From Candidatus Acidiferrum typicum (GTDB lineage Bacteria; Acidobacteriota; Terriglobia; Acidiferrales; UBA7541), in NCBI GenBank assembly GCA_025463055.1, contig JAOAPV010000122.1, positions 1 through 64,000 on the forward strand: 64,000 nt of DNA. Reading direction: 5' to 3'. Shown in pieces: positions 37,472-48,328 of this stretch; position 1 is the stretch's first letter, and each line of letters begins with the position of its first letter. The notes below the pieces were generated by a model. It saw nothing but the letters and a program-made list of their open reading frames with translations. It was not told the DNA's origin and made no database searches. The translations under genes and the position numbers were made by a program.

Positions 37472-37796
37472 ATGTCCTTAACTCTGAGACTTTCCAGCGA
37501 ATTGCAGCTAATTCGAAGCATTCGGATTGTGAAATCGACCTGAAATTCCTGGACTACTCTACGGGGCGCCGCACCGAACTGGCAGATGAACGAGAACCGG
37601 CCAGGATGGTAAACCAGAATTCAGATTTCCGACAAACCGGCGGCAGCGCCGGAGCGGAGCAAACTAGCGGCCGCTTTCGCGAGACGCGATTCGAATCAGA
37701 CTGGCGATCCGAAACTTTTTTCGATCGATTCGACCTTTCGCGATTCGAACCGTATCGAGTGCGCGCGCGGAGCGGGCCGCGCCCGAGCAGCGCTGC
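37472..37796. other. Intergenic region between lon and rho
   Basis: These 325 bases separate the lon stop from the rho start. The palindrome GAGCAGCGCTGCTC at 37785-37798 overlaps the lon stop, without a following T-run. The motif CGATTCGA or near copies occur three times between 37686 and 37750. No gene is supported on either strand. The rho promoter should lie here, but no clear -35/-10 pair stands out. Confidence 0.5.
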
Positions 37797-40208
37797 TCAG
37801 TTGGTCAAACTCTTATCTTTCTCAGTGGCCACGAAAGCATCGGCGACGGGCGCAACGGCGGCGTGCTCGATGGGCACGATAGGCCGCTCAAGCGCAACCT
37901 GCAGCACTTCATCCATGGTCTCGACAAAATTTACCGTAAGGCTCGCGAGGATTTCCTGCGGGATGTCCGCCAGGTCCTTCTCATTGTCCTTCGGAAGGAG
38001 CACGGTACGCAAGCCCATTCGATGGGCGGCGAGGAGTTTCTCCTTGACGCCGCCGATGGGAAGGACTTTGCCGCGGAGCGTGATTTCTCCGGTCATGGTG
38101 ACGTCGCAGCGCACGGGAATCTTTGTGAGCGCACTGACGATGGAGTTGCAGATGGTGATGCCGGCCGAAGGGCCGTCTTTCGGGATGGCGCCCTCTGGGA
38201 CGTGCACGTGGATATCGATGTTGCGGTAGAAGTCTCTGGGAAGCCCAAAAGTGTGCGAACGCGAGCGAATGTAGCTCATGGCGGCTTGCGCGGATTCTTG
38301 CATTACGTCGCCGAGTTTGCCGGTTAGCGTGAGGCGGCCCTTGCCTTCCATCAATGTGGCTTCGGTGGCGAGTACGGAGCCGCCGACTTCGGTCCAGGCG
38401 AGGCCAGTGGTAAGGCCGACTTCGTTGTGCTTTTCCAGCCAGAACTCGCGGAATTTGAGTATGCCGAGGTAATCGTTGGCGTTGACCGGTGTGATTTCCG
38501 CGTTGACCTTGGCTTCCGGGCCCTCCGTGACAACTTTGCGCGCCATCTTGCGCGAGACGTTTTGGATTTCGCGCTCGAGGCTGCGGACGCCGGCTTCATG
38601 CGTATAGTGCCGAATGATGTGCAGCAAGCCTTCGTCGGTGAAGGTAAGATTTTTGTCGGTGAGGCCGGTGGCTTCGCGCGCGCGGCGGACGAGAAAGCGC
38701 TTGGCGATTTCCAGTTTTTCCTGCTCGGTGTAGCCGGGCAGGCGCAGAATCTCCATGCGGTCCTGCAGAGGCTGTGGAATCGTATGCAGCACGTTGGCAG
38801 TGCAGACAAACATTACTTTCGAAAGATCGTATTCGACGTCGAGATAGTGATCGGTGAAGGCGTGATTTAGCTCGGGGTCGAGGACTTCCATTAACGCGGC
38901 GGACGGATCGCCGCGGAAGTCAGTGGACATTTTGTCGACTTCATCGAGAACGAAAATCGGGTTTACGGTGCCGGCCTTCTTCATCATCTGGATGATTTGA
39001 CCGGGGAGCGCGCCGATATAGGTACGGCGGTGACCGCGGATTTCGGCCTCATCGCGCACGCCGCCGAGAGAAACGCGGACGAATTTGCGGCCGGTCGCGT
39101 GACCGATGGACATAGCGAGCGAGGTTTTGCCGACGCCCGGAGGCCCAACGAAGCAGAGAATGGAGCCCTTGGGATTTTTTACGAGCTGGCGGACGGCGAG
39201 GAACTCGAGGATGCGCTCTTTAACCTTTTCCAGGCCATAGTGCTCGTCGTTGAGAATTTTCTCTGCGGCTTTGATGTCGCGGATTTCTTTCGAGCGCTTT
39301 TTCCACGGCACAGCGAGCAGCCAGTCAAGATAGTTGCGGCTCACCGTGGATTCCGCGGACATAGGCGGCATCAGTTCGAGGCGCTTGAGTTCCTGAATGG
39401 CCTTCTCGTGGACTTCCTTGCTCATGCCGGCGGTGTCGATCTTCTTTTTTAGCTCGTCGATTTCGCTTTTTTCACCGCGGCCGAGCTCTTTCTGAATGGC
39501 TTTGAGCTTTTCGTTGAGGTAGTACTCTTTTTGCGCGCGCTCCATTTGGCGCTTGACGCGGGTGTTGATGTTGCGGTCGACGTTGAGCTTTTCGAGCTCG
39601 ATTTCGAGAATGTCGCCGATGCGATTGAGGCGCTCGAGCGGGTCGACAGTCTCGAGGAGATCCTGTTTTTCATCGACGGGAAGCTGAAGATTGGCGGCGA
39701 TGGTATCAGAGAGACGGGCAGGATCGTCGACGCGCGCCGCGGCGATCATAGTGTCGTAATTAAGGCTTTGCGAGAGCTTGATGAACTGTTCGTACAGGCC
39801 GGTAATTTTCTGTACGGTCTGCTCAACTTGCGGCGAAGGTTCGACGCGGGCGCTCAGCAGGCGAACGGTGGCTCGGAAAAAGCCTTCTTCGCTGGCGATG
39901 GAGATGGCACGTGCGCGCTCGACACCTTCGACCAAAACTTTGATATTGCCGTCGGGGAGCTTGACGCTCTGAACGATGTTCGCGAGCGTTCCGACCGCGT
40001 AGATCTCTTCCGGCTTCGGATCGTCGACGGAAGCATCGTGTTGCGTGGACAGGAAAATCTTCTTGTCGCCGGCAAGGGCTTCTTCGAGCGCACGGACGCT
40101 GGCTTCGCGGCCGACGATGAACGGCGTCATCTGCTGCGGGAAGATAACCATGTCGCGGACCGGCATCATAGGTACGCGCTTCATTTCCTGTTTTTCTCGA
40201 TTGAACAT
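37797..40208 (-). CDS. lon: ATP-dependent Lon protease
   Basis: A hexameric AAA+ Ser-Lys protease that degrades damaged and regulatory proteins. From ATG 40208 it has 803 residues. The N-terminal substrate domain begins [20 protein letters not shown]. Walker A is [18 protein letters not shown] and Walker [14 protein letters not shown]. The catalytic Ser lies in [10 protein letters not shown] and the Lys in [17 protein letters not shown] 40208 is chosen because AGGGG sits about five bases upstream and the family N-terminus starts there. A GTG at 40238 would add 10 residues. It is the last gene of the tig-clpP-clpX-lon cluster, 57 bases after clpX. Confidence 0.96.
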   Translation of the reverse strand: MFNREKQEMKRVPMMPVRDMVIFPQQMTPFIVGREASVRALEEALAGDKKIFLSTQHDASVDDPKPEEIYAVGTLANIVQSVKLPDGNIKVLVEGVERARAISIASEEGFFRATVRLLSARVEPSPQVEQTVQKITGLYEQFIKLSQSLNYDTMIAAARVDDPARLSDTIAANLQLPVDEKQDLLETVDPLERLNRIGDILEIELEKLNVDRNINTRVKRQMERAQKEYYLNEKLKAIQKELGRGEKSEIDELKKKIDTAGMSKEVHEKAIQELKRLELMPPMSAESTVSRNYLDWLLAVPWKKRSKEIRDIKAAEKILNDEHYGLEKVKERILEFLAVRQLVKNPKGSILCFVGPPGVGKTSLAMSIGHATGRKFVRVSLGGVRDEAEIRGHRRTYIGALPGQIIQMMKKAGTVNPIFVLDEVDKMSTDFRGDPSAALMEVLDPELNHAFTDHYLDVEYDLSKVMFVCTANVLHTIPQPLQDRMEILRLPGYTEQEKLEIAKRFLVRRAREATGLTDKNLTFTDEGLLHIIRHYTHEAGVRSLEREIQNVSRKMARKVVTEGPEAKVNAEITPVNANDYLGILKFREFWLEKHNEVGLTTGLAWTEVGGSVLATEATLMEGKGRLTLTGKLGDVMQESAQAAMSYIRSRSHTFGLPRDFYRNIDIHVHVPEGAIPKDGPSAGITICNSIVSALTKIPVRCDVTMTGEITLRGKVLPIGGVKEKLLAAHRMGLRTVLLPKDNEKDLADIPQEILASLTVNFVETMDEVLQVALERPIVPIEHAAVAPVADAFVATEKDKSLTN

Positions 40209-40265
40209 TCGGACCCCTGAATTTATTTCCGCGGCCACCCCACGCGGCCGCTAAATTGGAAGGGC

Positions 40266-41516
40266 TCAGCCAGCCTTTTCCAGCAAACTCCAATTGATCT
40301 CGCGAGTGCGCACCATGTCCGCACTGACTACAAAATCGCGAACCTTGCGCTGCATGGGCAGGTGATACATCAACTCCAGCATGAGGTCTTCCAGAATCAT
40401 GCGCAAGCCGCGTGCGCCGACCTTGCGCTGAAGAGCCAACTCCGCCACGGTCTCGAGGGCATCGTCGGTAAAGCGAAGGCGGACGTTTTCGAATTCGAAG
40501 AGGCGCTGGTATTGCTTCAGAAGAGCATTTTTTGGCTCGGTGAGAATACGCACCAGCGCATTCTTGTCGAGGTCGTTCATGACGCCTGCGACGGGTAGGC
40601 GGCCGACAAATTCCGGAATCAAACCGTAGCGGATAAGGTCGCCGGGCTGTACCTGCTCGAGCAATTCGGTATTGCGTTTTTGCGGCGTTGTCGCGGCGGC
40701 GTCGGTGTGAAAGCCGAGCGAGCGGCGACCGGCGCGCTTCTCGATAATTTTCTCGAGGCCTACGAATGCGCCACCACAGACGAACAAAATGTTGGTGGTA
40801 TCAACGGGCGTAAATTCCTGATGCGGATGCTTGCGGCCGCCCTGGGGAGGCACATTGGCCACGGTACCTTCCAAAATCTTGAGCAACGCTTGTTGCACGC
40901 CCTCGCCGGAAACATCGCGGGTGATGGAGGGGTTCTCGTCTTTTTTTGCGATCTTATCGATTTCGTCGATATAGATGATGCCTTGCTGGGCCTTCTGCAC
41001 GTCGCCATCGGCGGCTTGCAGCAGTTTCAAAATGATGTTTTCGACGTCTTCGCCTACGTACCCGGCTTCGGTCAGCGTGGTGGCATCGACGATTGCGAAA
41101 GGAACGTCGAGCATGCGCGAGAGGGTTTGCGCCAGAAGCGTCTTGCCGGTTCCTGTAGGCCCAATCAGCAGGATGTTGGACTTGCTTAGCTCCACATCGC
41201 CGGGCTGCTTGTTGAGGAAAATTCGTTTGTAGTGGTTGTACACCGCAACCGCGAGTTTTTTCTTGGTGCGATCCTGGCCAATGACATAGCCATCGAGGAA
41301 CTGCTTGATCTCCGGCGGACGCGGAAGGCGGCGGGCGGGTGCCGCGGCCTGCTCGCGCTTTTCATCCTCAAGAATGGTTTGGCAGACGCTGACACATTCG
41401 TTGCAGATGTAAGCGCGCGGATAGTCGGAAGGCGAACTGATCAGCTTCTCAACTTGCTCCTGAGTCTTATGGCAGAAGGAGCAGCGCAATGGCTCGTCTG
41501 GATTAAATTTTTTCAC
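40266..41516 (-). CDS. clpX: ATP-dependent Clp protease ATP-binding subunit ClpX
   Basis: A 416-residue AAA+ unfoldase that feeds ClpP. The N-terminal zinc-binding domain has [11 protein letters not shown] and ICNECVSVC. Walker A is [16 protein letters not shown], Walker [14 protein letters not shown], and the pore loop GYVG is in [11 protein letters not shown]. An RGF-type ClpP-docking loop is not obvious by eye. The family length is normal. It lies between clpP and lon on the minus strand, 155 bases after clpP. Confidence 0.96.
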   Translation of the reverse strand: MKKFNPDEPLRCSFCHKTQEQVEKLISSPSDYPRAYICNECVSVCQTILEDEKREQAAAPARRLPRPPEIKQFLDGYVIGQDRTKKKLAVAVYNHYKRIFLNKQPGDVELSKSNILLIGPTGTGKTLLAQTLSRMLDVPFAIVDATTLTEAGYVGEDVENIILKLLQAADGDVQKAQQGIIYIDEIDKIAKKDENPSITRDVSGEGVQQALLKILEGTVANVPPQGGRKHPHQEFTPVDTTNILFVCGGAFVGLEKIIEKRAGRRSLGFHTDAAATTPQKRNTELLEQVQPGDLIRYGLIPEFVGRLPVAGVMNDLDKNALVRILTEPKNALLKQYQRLFEFENVRLRFTDDALETVAELALQRKVGARGLRMILEDLMLELMYHLPMQRKVRDFVVSADMVRTREINWSLLEKAG

Positions 41517-41671
41517 AGGTGTGAAGGCCCTCGGCCCCGCCGGGCTGCGGACGGAACCACTACCGATATTCTAGGCTGAAAATTCCCCTCAGTGAAAGAA
41601 AAACTGGAACAGCTACTAACTTTTTGGAACCAAGCAATCGCCCCGACAAAACGCGCTTCACCCAGGCGCGT

Positions 41672-42292
41672 TTAACGATGCTTGTAAATAATTTCGTCGA
41701 TCATGCCATATTCCTTGGCTTGCTCGGGATTCATAATGAAATCCCGCTCGACGTCTTTTTCGATGCGCTCAACGGGCTGGCCGCTATGCTGTGCAAGCAG
41801 TTTGTTGATCATGGTACGCATGCGAATAATTTCCTTGGCATGCAGATCGATGTCCGTGGCCTGGCCGCCGAGACCGGAGAGCCAGGGTTGATGAATAAGG
41901 ATGCGGGCATTGGGCAGCGCAAAGCGCTTTTTCGGCGTGCCACCGGCGAGCAGCACGGCGGCGATGGAGGCAGCTTGCCCTACGCAAGTGGTGACCACGT
42001 CTGGTTTCACAAACTGCATAGTGTCGTAAATGGCAAATCCGGCAGTGATGGAGCCGCCGGGAGAATTGATATAAAGCTGGATATCGCGCTCGGGATCTTC
42101 GGCCTGGAGGAAGAGCATCTGTGCGGTGGCGAGGTTTGCGACGTGATCGTCGATCGGCGTGCCGATGAAGATGATGTGCTCTTTGAGGAGCCGCGAATAA
42201 ATGTCGTACGCACGTTCCCCACGGCTGGTCTGTTCGACCACCATGGGTACAAGCGTTGTGTTGAGATAAGCCGGGTCGTCAAAATTTTTCAT
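41672..42292 (-). CDS. clpP: ATP-dependent Clp protease proteolytic subunit ClpP
   Basis: A 206-residue serine peptidase forming the tetradecameric Clp chamber. The catalytic Ser is in [17 protein letters not shown], the His in [12 protein letters not shown] and the Asp in [14 protein letters not shown]. The N-terminus carries [20 protein letters not shown], the start of the mature enzyme after a short propeptide. The usual Met after the catalytic Ser is Ile here, a conservative change. It lies between tig and clpX, 50 bases after tig. Confidence 0.96.
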   Translation of the reverse strand: MKNFDDPAYLNTTLVPMVVEQTSRGERAYDIYSRLLKEHIIFIGTPIDDHVANLATAQMLFLQAEDPERDIQLYINSPGGSITAGFAIYDTMQFVKPDVVTTCVGQAASIAAVLLAGGTPKKRFALPNARILIHQPWLSGLGGQATDIDLHAKEIIRMRTMINKLLAQHSGQPVERIEKDVERDFIMNPEQAKEYGMIDEIIYKHR

Positions 42293-42342
42293 GAGATTTT
42301 TGTGCGGTCAGGCCCGAACTGCCGGACTGCCGGACTGCTTTA

Positions 42343-43632
42343 TCACTTTGCTTCTGCTTCTGCTGCCGCGGCCGCCGTGCGAATTCGGGAGTTCTGCGCG
42401 AGCCAATCGAGAGTTTTATCACTCCGCAGCTTAGCTTTCATCCTATCTAGCGTCCCTTGCTTTGTCAAACGAGCGCGAATTGCTTCCGCGGATTCGCCAC
42501 TGTGCGAAGCGGCATGTTCTAGCTCGTGATTCAGCTCTTCGTCGGTGACATCGATGTTCTCGGTGGAAGCGATGCGGTCGACGATCAGTTCCGCTTTCAC
42601 GTCGTCTGTAGCGCGCTCCTGCTGGCGGCGGCGCAGCGTGACCCAATCCACGTTTACGGCTCGTGGATCAACACCTTGCGCGGCCAAGGAGCGAACTACG
42701 CGTTCGAGGCGTACATCCATTTGATGTTCCACGAGGGATTCGGGTACGGGAAAATCGTGAAGCTTTACAATGGCGGCGAGGACCTTCTCGCGCAGCAGCT
42801 CTTTATGGCGCTGGTCGCGGGCGGCCTCCAGGCTTTGGCGGAGCTTGGTTTTCAGTTCGTCGAGAGAGCCGGCGTCGCTGACATCCTTGGCGAATTCATC
42901 ATTCAGCTCGGGTAGTTTCTTGGTTTTGAGCCCCAGAACTTCGACGGCGTAGTGATAGTTCTTGCCGGCGAGCTTGGCATCGGGATAGTCCGCAGGGTAA
43001 ACAACGTCAAAATTCTTGTTATCGCCGATATTGGCGCCGCGGAGATTTTCGTTGAACGGTTCCATCGTCTCTTCCGCGCCGATATGGCATAGAACGCTGT
43101 CAGCGCGCAGCGGCTCGCCACCACCTTCGGGCGTGCCCACCAGCTTTAATTGCACGAAATCGCCGTTTTCCACGGCGCGGCCTTCGATCGGCGCAAAAGC
43201 CGCGGCGCGCTCGGTCATTTCTTGCAGGGCTTTGTTCACGTCTTCGTCCGTGACGTCCATCACGGGCATTTCGAGCTCAAGGTCCTTGTAATTGCTCAAC
43301 TCGAATTCGGGGAGGACCTCGAAGACGGCCCGGAACTTGAGGGGCTGGCCTTCGGCGAAATCCAGCTTATCGACTTGCGGTTGCGAGACGGGAGTCAGTT
43401 TTTGTTCGGAGACGGCCTTTTCGACACGTTCCGGCACGAGGGACTGCACGACTTCGCCTTTGATGTCGTCGGCGAAGCGGCGCCGGATCAAGGACACGGG
43501 TGCTTTGCCGGGGCGAAACCCAGGAACGCGGGCAACGCGGGCGAATTCCTTAGCGACACGCTCCATCGCTTTGGTGACTTCATCCGCGGGAATCTCGAGG
43601 TCGAGTTCGCGGCGGCAGGTAGCTTCAGCCAT
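42343..43632 (-). CDS. tig: Trigger factor, ribosome-associated chaperone and peptidyl-prolyl isomerase
   Basis: A 429-residue ATP-independent chaperone that binds nascent chains at the ribosome exit. The ribosome-binding signature is present in VARVPGFRPGKAPVSLIRRRF. An FKBP-type domain follows (FAPIEGRAVENGDFVQLKLVG), then the long helical C-terminal chaperone domain. The PPIase region looks degenerate, as often outside Proteobacteria. AAAGGA lies upstream of the ATG at 43632. It is the first gene of tig-clpP-clpX-lon, a conserved order linking nascent-chain folding and protein degradation. Confidence 0.94.
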   Translation of the reverse strand: MAEATCRRELDLEIPADEVTKAMERVAKEFARVARVPGFRPGKAPVSLIRRRFADDIKGEVVQSLVPERVEKAVSEQKLTPVSQPQVDKLDFAEGQPLKFRAVFEVLPEFELSNYKDLELEMPVMDVTDEDVNKALQEMTERAAAFAPIEGRAVENGDFVQLKLVGTPEGGGEPLRADSVLCHIGAEETMEPFNENLRGANIGDNKNFDVVYPADYPDAKLAGKNYHYAVEVLGLKTKKLPELNDEFAKDVSDAGSLDELKTKLRQSLEAARDQRHKELLREKVLAAIVKLHDFPVPESLVEHQMDVRLERVVRSLAAQGVDPRAVNVDWVTLRRRQQERATDDVKAELIVDRIASTENIDVTDEELNHELEHAASHSGESAEAIRARLTKQGTLDRMKAKLRSDKTLDWLAQNSRIRTAAAAAEAEAK

Positions 43633-43946
43633 GCGACAATCCTTTCATTAGGGCCTTTCTTCAGGGACAGGCAGAAGAATTGAAAAGTCGCTGGTGGTCT
43701 CGAGGCAAGCGGCTCCAGAAAAGGCCAACAGGTGAGAATCACACTGCGATTCGGTATTTGAGTATAGGGGAGGGTAGCGGAGGCGTCAAATTGCCGGTCG
43801 CGGTCGCCACGCAGCCCATGAAGTCGAAGACCGCGACTACGGTACTCACGAGCGAGGCCAGCCTTAAAGGTTGTGCTCGCTGTGGGTTGGAATGTTCGGT
43901 ACGCCAGAGATGCCGATATCCACCGTTGCTGGGACTCCGTAAAGCA

Positions 43947-44033
43947 TGGTGCGGGAGAGAGGACTTGAACCTCCACGACCTTTCGGCCACAAGATCCTAA
44001 GTCTTGCGCGTCTGCCAGTTCCGCCACTCCCGC
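43947..44033 (-). tRNA. tRNA-Leu (anticodon UAG)
   Basis: On the minus strand the sequence folds into a class II tRNA. The acceptor stem GCGGGAG pairs with CTCCCGC, the anticodon arm is CAAGA-CTTAGGA-TCTTG with TAG as anticodon, a long variable arm (TGGCCGAAAGGTCG) is present, and the T-arm is GAGGTTCAAGTCCTC. CCA is encoded at 43947-43949. It reads CUA codons. A TATAAT box lies 18 bases upstream of its 5' end. Confidence 0.97.
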
Positions 44034-44051
44034 AGGGTGGACACCTTGTCT

Positions 44052-44057
44052 ATTATA
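44052..44057 (-). promoter_or_regulatory. -10 box for tRNA-Leu
   Basis: A perfect TATAAT on the minus strand, placed so that transcription would start about a dozen bases before the tRNA. The -35 region is poor (TCGCGC at 17-base spacing). Confidence 0.5.
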
Positions 44058-44130
44058 CAGACGGTGCGTCATACGCGCGATGGACCCTGTAGGACGCGGT
44101 CATCTATCAGCGGTGAGTTGGGGGCCGCGA

Positions 44131-44628
44131 TTATATGAGGGGATCGGCATTCCCAGCCGGGGCGGCAGGGTTGAACCGGATCGCAAGGGTTTGGTCGCTG
44201 AAGAAATGACGTCGAGTAGAGCCGCCGGCAGTGATCGGGTCCGCATTAACCGTATAGCTGCTCACCGCGCCGCCTCCGCTGGACGGCGCGTAGGTGAAGG
44301 TGTAACCGCTTTTCGTGCCGCTGGCCAGTGCAGAATCGAGAAGGCAAGCGGAAGTGGCGGTAGCCGGGGTTGGGGGCAGGCAGTTGGCGGCGGCACCACC
44401 GTCGCTGAGCGCGCTGAGCGTCGCGGCGAAACCCGGGCCATAAGTCGATTGATAGACAACTTGGGAAGTATTGATGGAGCGTACCGAGGCGACCGCGGAG
44501 GCTTCATTCGCAGCCGAGCGAGAGCGCAGAAGATTGGGAATGGCAATGGCGGCGACAATCAGGATAACGGATACGACGACTAACAACTCGATTAGGGAAA
44601 AACCCATTTGCTTCGAGCGCATCGTCAT
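44131..44628 (-). CDS. Type IV pilin-like protein (orphan pilin 1)
   Basis: A 165-residue prepilin. A short basic leader ends at the prepilin peptidase site MG-FSLIELLVV, with Glu at +5, followed by the hydrophobic N-terminal helix (LLVVVSVILIVAAIAIPNLL) and a SRSAANEASAVASVRSI stretch. The globular part has two Cys (AANCLPP and SACLLD) that could form a disulfide. GAGGAG precedes the ATG. No pilus assembly genes (pilB, pilC, pilD, pilQ) lie in the window. It is a clear paralogue of the pilin at 54516-55001. It could be a major pilin, minor pilin or type II secretion pseudopilin. Confidence 0.88.
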   Translation of the reverse strand: MTMRSKQMGFSLIELLVVVSVILIVAAIAIPNLLRSRSAANEASAVASVRSINTSQVVYQSTYGPGFAATLSALSDGGAAANCLPPTPATATSACLLDSALASGTKSGYTFTYAPSSGGGAVSSYTVNADPITAGGSTRRHFFSDQTLAIRFNPAAPAGNADPLI

Positions 44629-44959
44629 GAACTCCTCAAAGCCTACCTACCGCTTACCGAGACCGCCTCCGATCAACCAGGCAGTCCTTGTCCCCATGCG
44701 CCTCGACCTGCAAAATCTCACCGGGGGTATTTGCGACATAGTACATGTTTCAGCGGCAGAATGCGGAGTTTTTCTTTTCGGGAGCGAGCACAAGATTTAC
44801 TGCCGCGCTTCCTTGGCGCGATGCTCCTAGCTGGATTACCAGCCGTCCGCGGAGCATAATAATGGGCAATCCTTACAAGGTTGCGGCACCCTGAGCGGTG
44901 CCGTGGCCGCATAAAAAGAACACGAAACCAGGACTGGAGCTGCGAGCGAGGGCAGCAAA

Positions 44960-45805
44960 ATGATCGTTCAAGAACAGGGCGATGAGCTAATTCTAATCCG
45001 GCAAACGGATCACGCGTTGCTGTCGGGCTTTTTTGCGCGCGAGTGGGGCAATGAGCTTTTCCAACGGCCCGAGCCTTTCGAATCATTTGGGCTGGCCGCC
45101 AGCGAGCACGACAACGGGTGGCGAGAATGGGAGCTCGAGCCGGGAATCGATCCGAAAACGCGTCTACCCTATAGCTTCATGTCGCTTGCAACCGACGCGC
45201 ACATCGAGCTGTATCGGCGGGGAATCGAGCGGGTGGTCAAGAGCGATTACTACGCCGGCCTGCTGGTCAGCATGCACGCATCAGGACTGTACGACCGCGC
45301 CCGCGCCACCATTCCAGGCTATTCCGCGAAGTACGTGAAATCCACGGAGGCGGAGCTGGTCAGCGGTTTTCTGCAAGCACTGAAGCTGCAACAATTGAGA
45401 TTGAAAGTGGACCTTCGCGCTAACCCGGCCGGTAAGGAACTTGTTCAGGAGAAAGTGCTGGATAAGAATGCGCGGCGGCTCGAAGCCTTGGACCGGCTGT
45501 CACTATACTTTTGCATGAGCGTTACGCCCCACGACGCGACAATCGACAACGTGCCGGTGGATGATCACGGGAGCGAGGTGGATTGGGAGCTGCGCCAGGA
45601 CGGACCGAATGCGATTTCGCTGGGCCCTTATCCATTCCGCAGGGGACCGCTGAAAGTCAGCATTCTCACCAGGCGGGTTCCGAAGCGCATGTATACCGAT
45701 AGTCTCGATTTCCAGAAGACGCTTGCGCGGGCACCCTATACCGCCCTGACTTTTACGCTGCGCGCCGGTGGCGCTTTGTCGGCAACACACTTTGCCGTCG
45801 CGTAG
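44960..45805 (+). CDS. DUF3891 family protein
   Basis: A 281-residue cytoplasmic protein of the DUF3891 family, whose function is unknown. The family opening is clear: MIVQEQGDELILIRQTDHAL, followed by FFAREWGNELF and the conserved His-Asp pair in AASEHDNGWREWELEPG. Those His and Asp residues recall HD-type phosphohydrolases, but this is only a resemblance. GAGGG lies about eight bases before the ATG. It is convergent with the MFS gene, with one base between the stop codons. Confidence 0.85.
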   Translation: MIVQEQGDELILIRQTDHALLSGFFAREWGNELFQRPEPFESFGLAASEHDNGWREWELEPGIDPKTRLPYSFMSLATDAHIELYRRGIERVVKSDYYAGLLVSMHASGLYDRARATIPGYSAKYVKSTEAELVSGFLQALKLQQLRLKVDLRANPAGKELVQEKVLDKNARRLEALDRLSLYFCMSVTPHDATIDNVPVDDHGSEVDWELRQDGPNAISLGPYPFRRGPLKVSILTRRVPKRMYTDSLDFQKTLARAPYTALTFTLRAGGALSATHFAVA

Positions 45806-45806
45806 C

Positions 45807-47087
45807 CTAAGTCAACTGGCTGCCACGCGTCTCCGGCAGCATTAAAGAAAGCAGAGCGGCGACGAAGAAGGCGCCCGCCTGCAGCAAAAACGCAGGACCG
45901 ATGCCGTGCTTAACGGCCAGAGCGCCGACCGCGAATGGCGCAACCGCTGAAATTCCACGTCCAACGTTGTAACTGAAACCCATGGCGGCCGCACGGATTT
46001 CACCGGGGAAGATTTCACTGGCGATCGCCGCATATCCCGAAAAGAATCCCGTGCCAAAGAATGCGACCAGTGGTCCTAATATCAGCAGCAAGGTCGGGTT
46101 GCTTGTCATTCCGTAGATTGGAACCAGCGCGGCGGCAGTCAGCAGGTATGCGAAATACGGCTTTCTGCGCCCGAATGCGTCCGCGAGAAAGCCGAAGGCT
46201 GAGTATCCCGCGAATTTTCCGGCGCAAAGTACCAGGAAGAATGTCGTTGTCTTAACCAGGCTGAGTCCGCGTCCGCCTTGCGCCGGCGGAAGAGACAAAT
46301 ACGCCGGTATCCACGTAAACAAGCCCCAGTATCCGAAAAGGGCGCAGGTATTCATGGTGGTTGCCAGCAAGCCGGTGCGCAGAACTTTGCCGGAGAGCAG
46401 GCGTCGAAGCGGAGGCCTTTGCACGTTAGCTGAGCGGCGGTCGCTCCACAGGGTTGGCTCGGGGACGCTGGATTGAATCCAGAACACGAGAAGGGCCGGC
46501 AGCACGCCGACCAGGAAAACCGCACGCCAACCAAAGTTTGGAAGCACTAGACGCACTACAAGCGCTGCAATGGCTTCACCGATGGCATAGGCGGATTGCA
46601 TCATGCCGAGCGCCTTGCCGCGATGTTCCGGGCGCCAGGTTTCAGCGATCAGCGCGGCGGCGGCGGTCCATTCGCCACCCATGCCTAGTCCGAGCACAAA
46701 GCGAAACACCGCCAATTGCGTTACGGAGTGCGAGAACGCGCACGCGGCACTGGCCAGCGAATAGACCAAGATGGAGATCATCAAGGAACGTGTGCGGCCG
46801 ATGCGGTCTGCCACAATGCCGAACAATAGCCCACCAATCGCGGAAGCCACCAGCGTGAGTGAGTTGAGAAAGCCGGCCGTACGCGTGTCCATCGAAAATT
46901 CGCGGATCAGGTACGTGAGCACGAGTGAGTACAGCATCACGTCCATGGCGTCCAGCATCCAGCCAAACCCGCCGGCGAGAAGGGATTTGCGCTCCGCCGG
47001 CGTGATCTCGCGCGGCAAGTCGAAGATTCGTGGCGATTTGGCCGGCACTGCGGGTTTTGTTTTGGGCGGATGGAGGATGTCGGGCAT
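45807..47087 (-). CDS. MFS transporter, aromatic-acid/sialic-acid symporter type
   Basis: A 426-residue, 12-helix major facilitator. The first helix carries GGFGWMLDAMDVMLYSLVLT with the acidic residues typical of the AAHS/sialic acid:H+ families. The loop motif GIVADRIGRTRSLM between helices 2 and 3 and ETWRPEHRGKALGMMQSAYA in helix 5 also fit. A cytoplasmic N-terminal stretch of about 35 residues is Pro/Lys-rich. The substrate is unknown; organic acids or sugar acids are likely. The gene stands alone, convergent with DUF3891 and divergent from the DHH gene. Confidence 0.88.
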   Translation of the reverse strand: MPDILHPPKTKPAVPAKSPRIFDLPREITPAERKSLLAGGFGWMLDAMDVMLYSLVLTYLIREFSMDTRTAGFLNSLTLVASAIGGLLFGIVADRIGRTRSLMISILVYSLASAACAFSHSVTQLAVFRFVLGLGMGGEWTAAAALIAETWRPEHRGKALGMMQSAYAIGEAIAALVVRLVLPNFGWRAVFLVGVLPALLVFWIQSSVPEPTLWSDRRSANVQRPPLRRLLSGKVLRTGLLATTMNTCALFGYWGLFTWIPAYLSLPPAQGGRGLSLVKTTTFFLVLCAGKFAGYSAFGFLADAFGRRKPYFAYLLTAAALVPIYGMTSNPTLLLILGPLVAFFGTGFFSGYAAIASEIFPGEIRAAAMGFSYNVGRGISAVAPFAVGALAVKHGIGPAFLLQAGAFFVAALLSLMLPETRGSQLT

Positions 47088-47281
47088 TTCGCGGGATTCT
47101 AGCTGAATATTCGCGAATTGACTCGATTCGTATTCACGGGCACAATCCGGGAAAATCGCTTTTGTAATTTTTGCGGTGCGGGGATTTCTGCTTGACTTCC
47201 GAATGACCTGCTTGCATTGTTAAGAGCTTTGCCCCTCGAAAAATCCGCGCCGAGGGAGAGAAAGGCGCATTCCGGCTCGAC

Positions 47282-48238
47282 ATGACACGCGTACGGCTCT
47301 GTTTCCACGATCGCTGCTTTGATGGCACTGCATCCGCCGCGCTGTTCTATCGCTTTTATCGCGAACGCTTCGACCCCTCCGCCGAGTTCCATTTCAGCGG
47401 CATGACGCACCGCGCAACGCATCCCTGGGAGGGCGGCATATTCGACGGCGATGAGAACGTCATTGTGGACTTCAAGTACTCGAATTCGCCGAAACTGACC
47501 TGGTGGTTTGATCATCACCAAAGCGCGTTTCTTACTCCGGACGATGCACGGCAGTTTCGAGAACATCCCGGGCCGTACATGTTCTATGAGCCGGACTACC
47601 GCTCGTGCACCAAGCTGATCGCCACGGTGGGGAAAGAGAAATTCGGATTTGACACGCGGCCGCTGGAGAATTTGATCCATTGGGGCGACATCATTGATGG
47701 CGCGCAATATCCGACCCCGGAGTCGGCCGTGGAGATCGCGGAGCCAGCCACGCAGCTAGCGCTCGTGATTGAAGCCGCGCCGGAAGATGGATTGCCCGCG
47801 CGCATCATTCCGGAACTCGCCTATCGCCCGCTCGCAGAAATGATCCAGTTGCCACTCGTGGCCAAACATTTGGGCCCGTTGCTCGAGCGCCATCGCCGCT
47901 CGATTGACATTCTTCGTCAACGTGCGGAAGCGCGCGACAACGTAATCTTTTTTGATGTCAGCGACTTGGACCTGGAAGGCTACAACAAATTCATCCCGTA
48001 CCTGCTGCATCCGGAGTGCGTCTATTCGATTAGCGTGAGTTCGTCGGCTTCGCGCGCCAAGGTCAGCTTGGGGACCAATCCGTGGAATCAGGCTACTGCC
48101 GACAAGAATCTGGCGTCGATGGCGGAGAAGTTTGGCGGCGGTGGGCACCCGCGTGTTGCTGCTATCTCGTTTGAGCCCAGCGATCTTCCGCGCGCCCGCG
48201 AAGTCGCGAGAGAGATAACCGCCGTCCTCCGCGCTTAA
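47282..48238 (+). CDS. DHH-family phosphoesterase-like protein
   Basis: A 318-residue protein of the DHH/DHHA1 superfamily of phosphoesterases (RecJ, nanoRNases, exopolyphosphatases). Metal-binding residues are in CFHDRCFDGTASAALFYRF, VIVDFKYSNS and the DHH motif WWFDHHQSAF, with a further His-Asp pair in IHWGDIIDGAQ. The C-terminal DHHA1-type motif FGGGGHPRVAAISF would bind substrate. It resembles small stand-alone nanoRNA/pAp or oligophosphate hydrolases, but the substrate cannot be named. It ends about 90 bases before tRNA-Lys. Confidence 0.85.
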   Translation: MTRVRLCFHDRCFDGTASAALFYRFYRERFDPSAEFHFSGMTHRATHPWEGGIFDGDENVIVDFKYSNSPKLTWWFDHHQSAFLTPDDARQFREHPGPYMFYEPDYRSCTKLIATVGKEKFGFDTRPLENLIHWGDIIDGAQYPTPESAVEIAEPATQLALVIEAAPEDGLPARIIPELAYRPLAEMIQLPLVAKHLGPLLERHRRSIDILRQRAEARDNVIFFDVSDLDLEGYNKFIPYLLHPECVYSISVSSSASRAKVSLGTNPWNQATADKNLASMAEKFGGGGHPRVAAISFEPSDLPRAREVAREITAVLRA

Positions 48239-48284
48239 ATCTATTTTTCGGAACGGGCAGGTAAAAACGCGTGCATCCGCGTGT

Positions 48285-48313
48285 TCGACAAAGATGCGGG
48301 CCGCATGTAAAAT
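48285..48313 (+). promoter_or_regulatory. Promoter of tRNA-Lys
   Basis: TCGACA (48285-48290, five of six to TTGACA) and TAAAAT (48308-48313) are 17 bases apart. The start of transcription would fall near 48320, nine bases before the tRNA. Confidence 0.65.
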
Positions 48314-48328
48314 TCTAAGGTTGTCTTG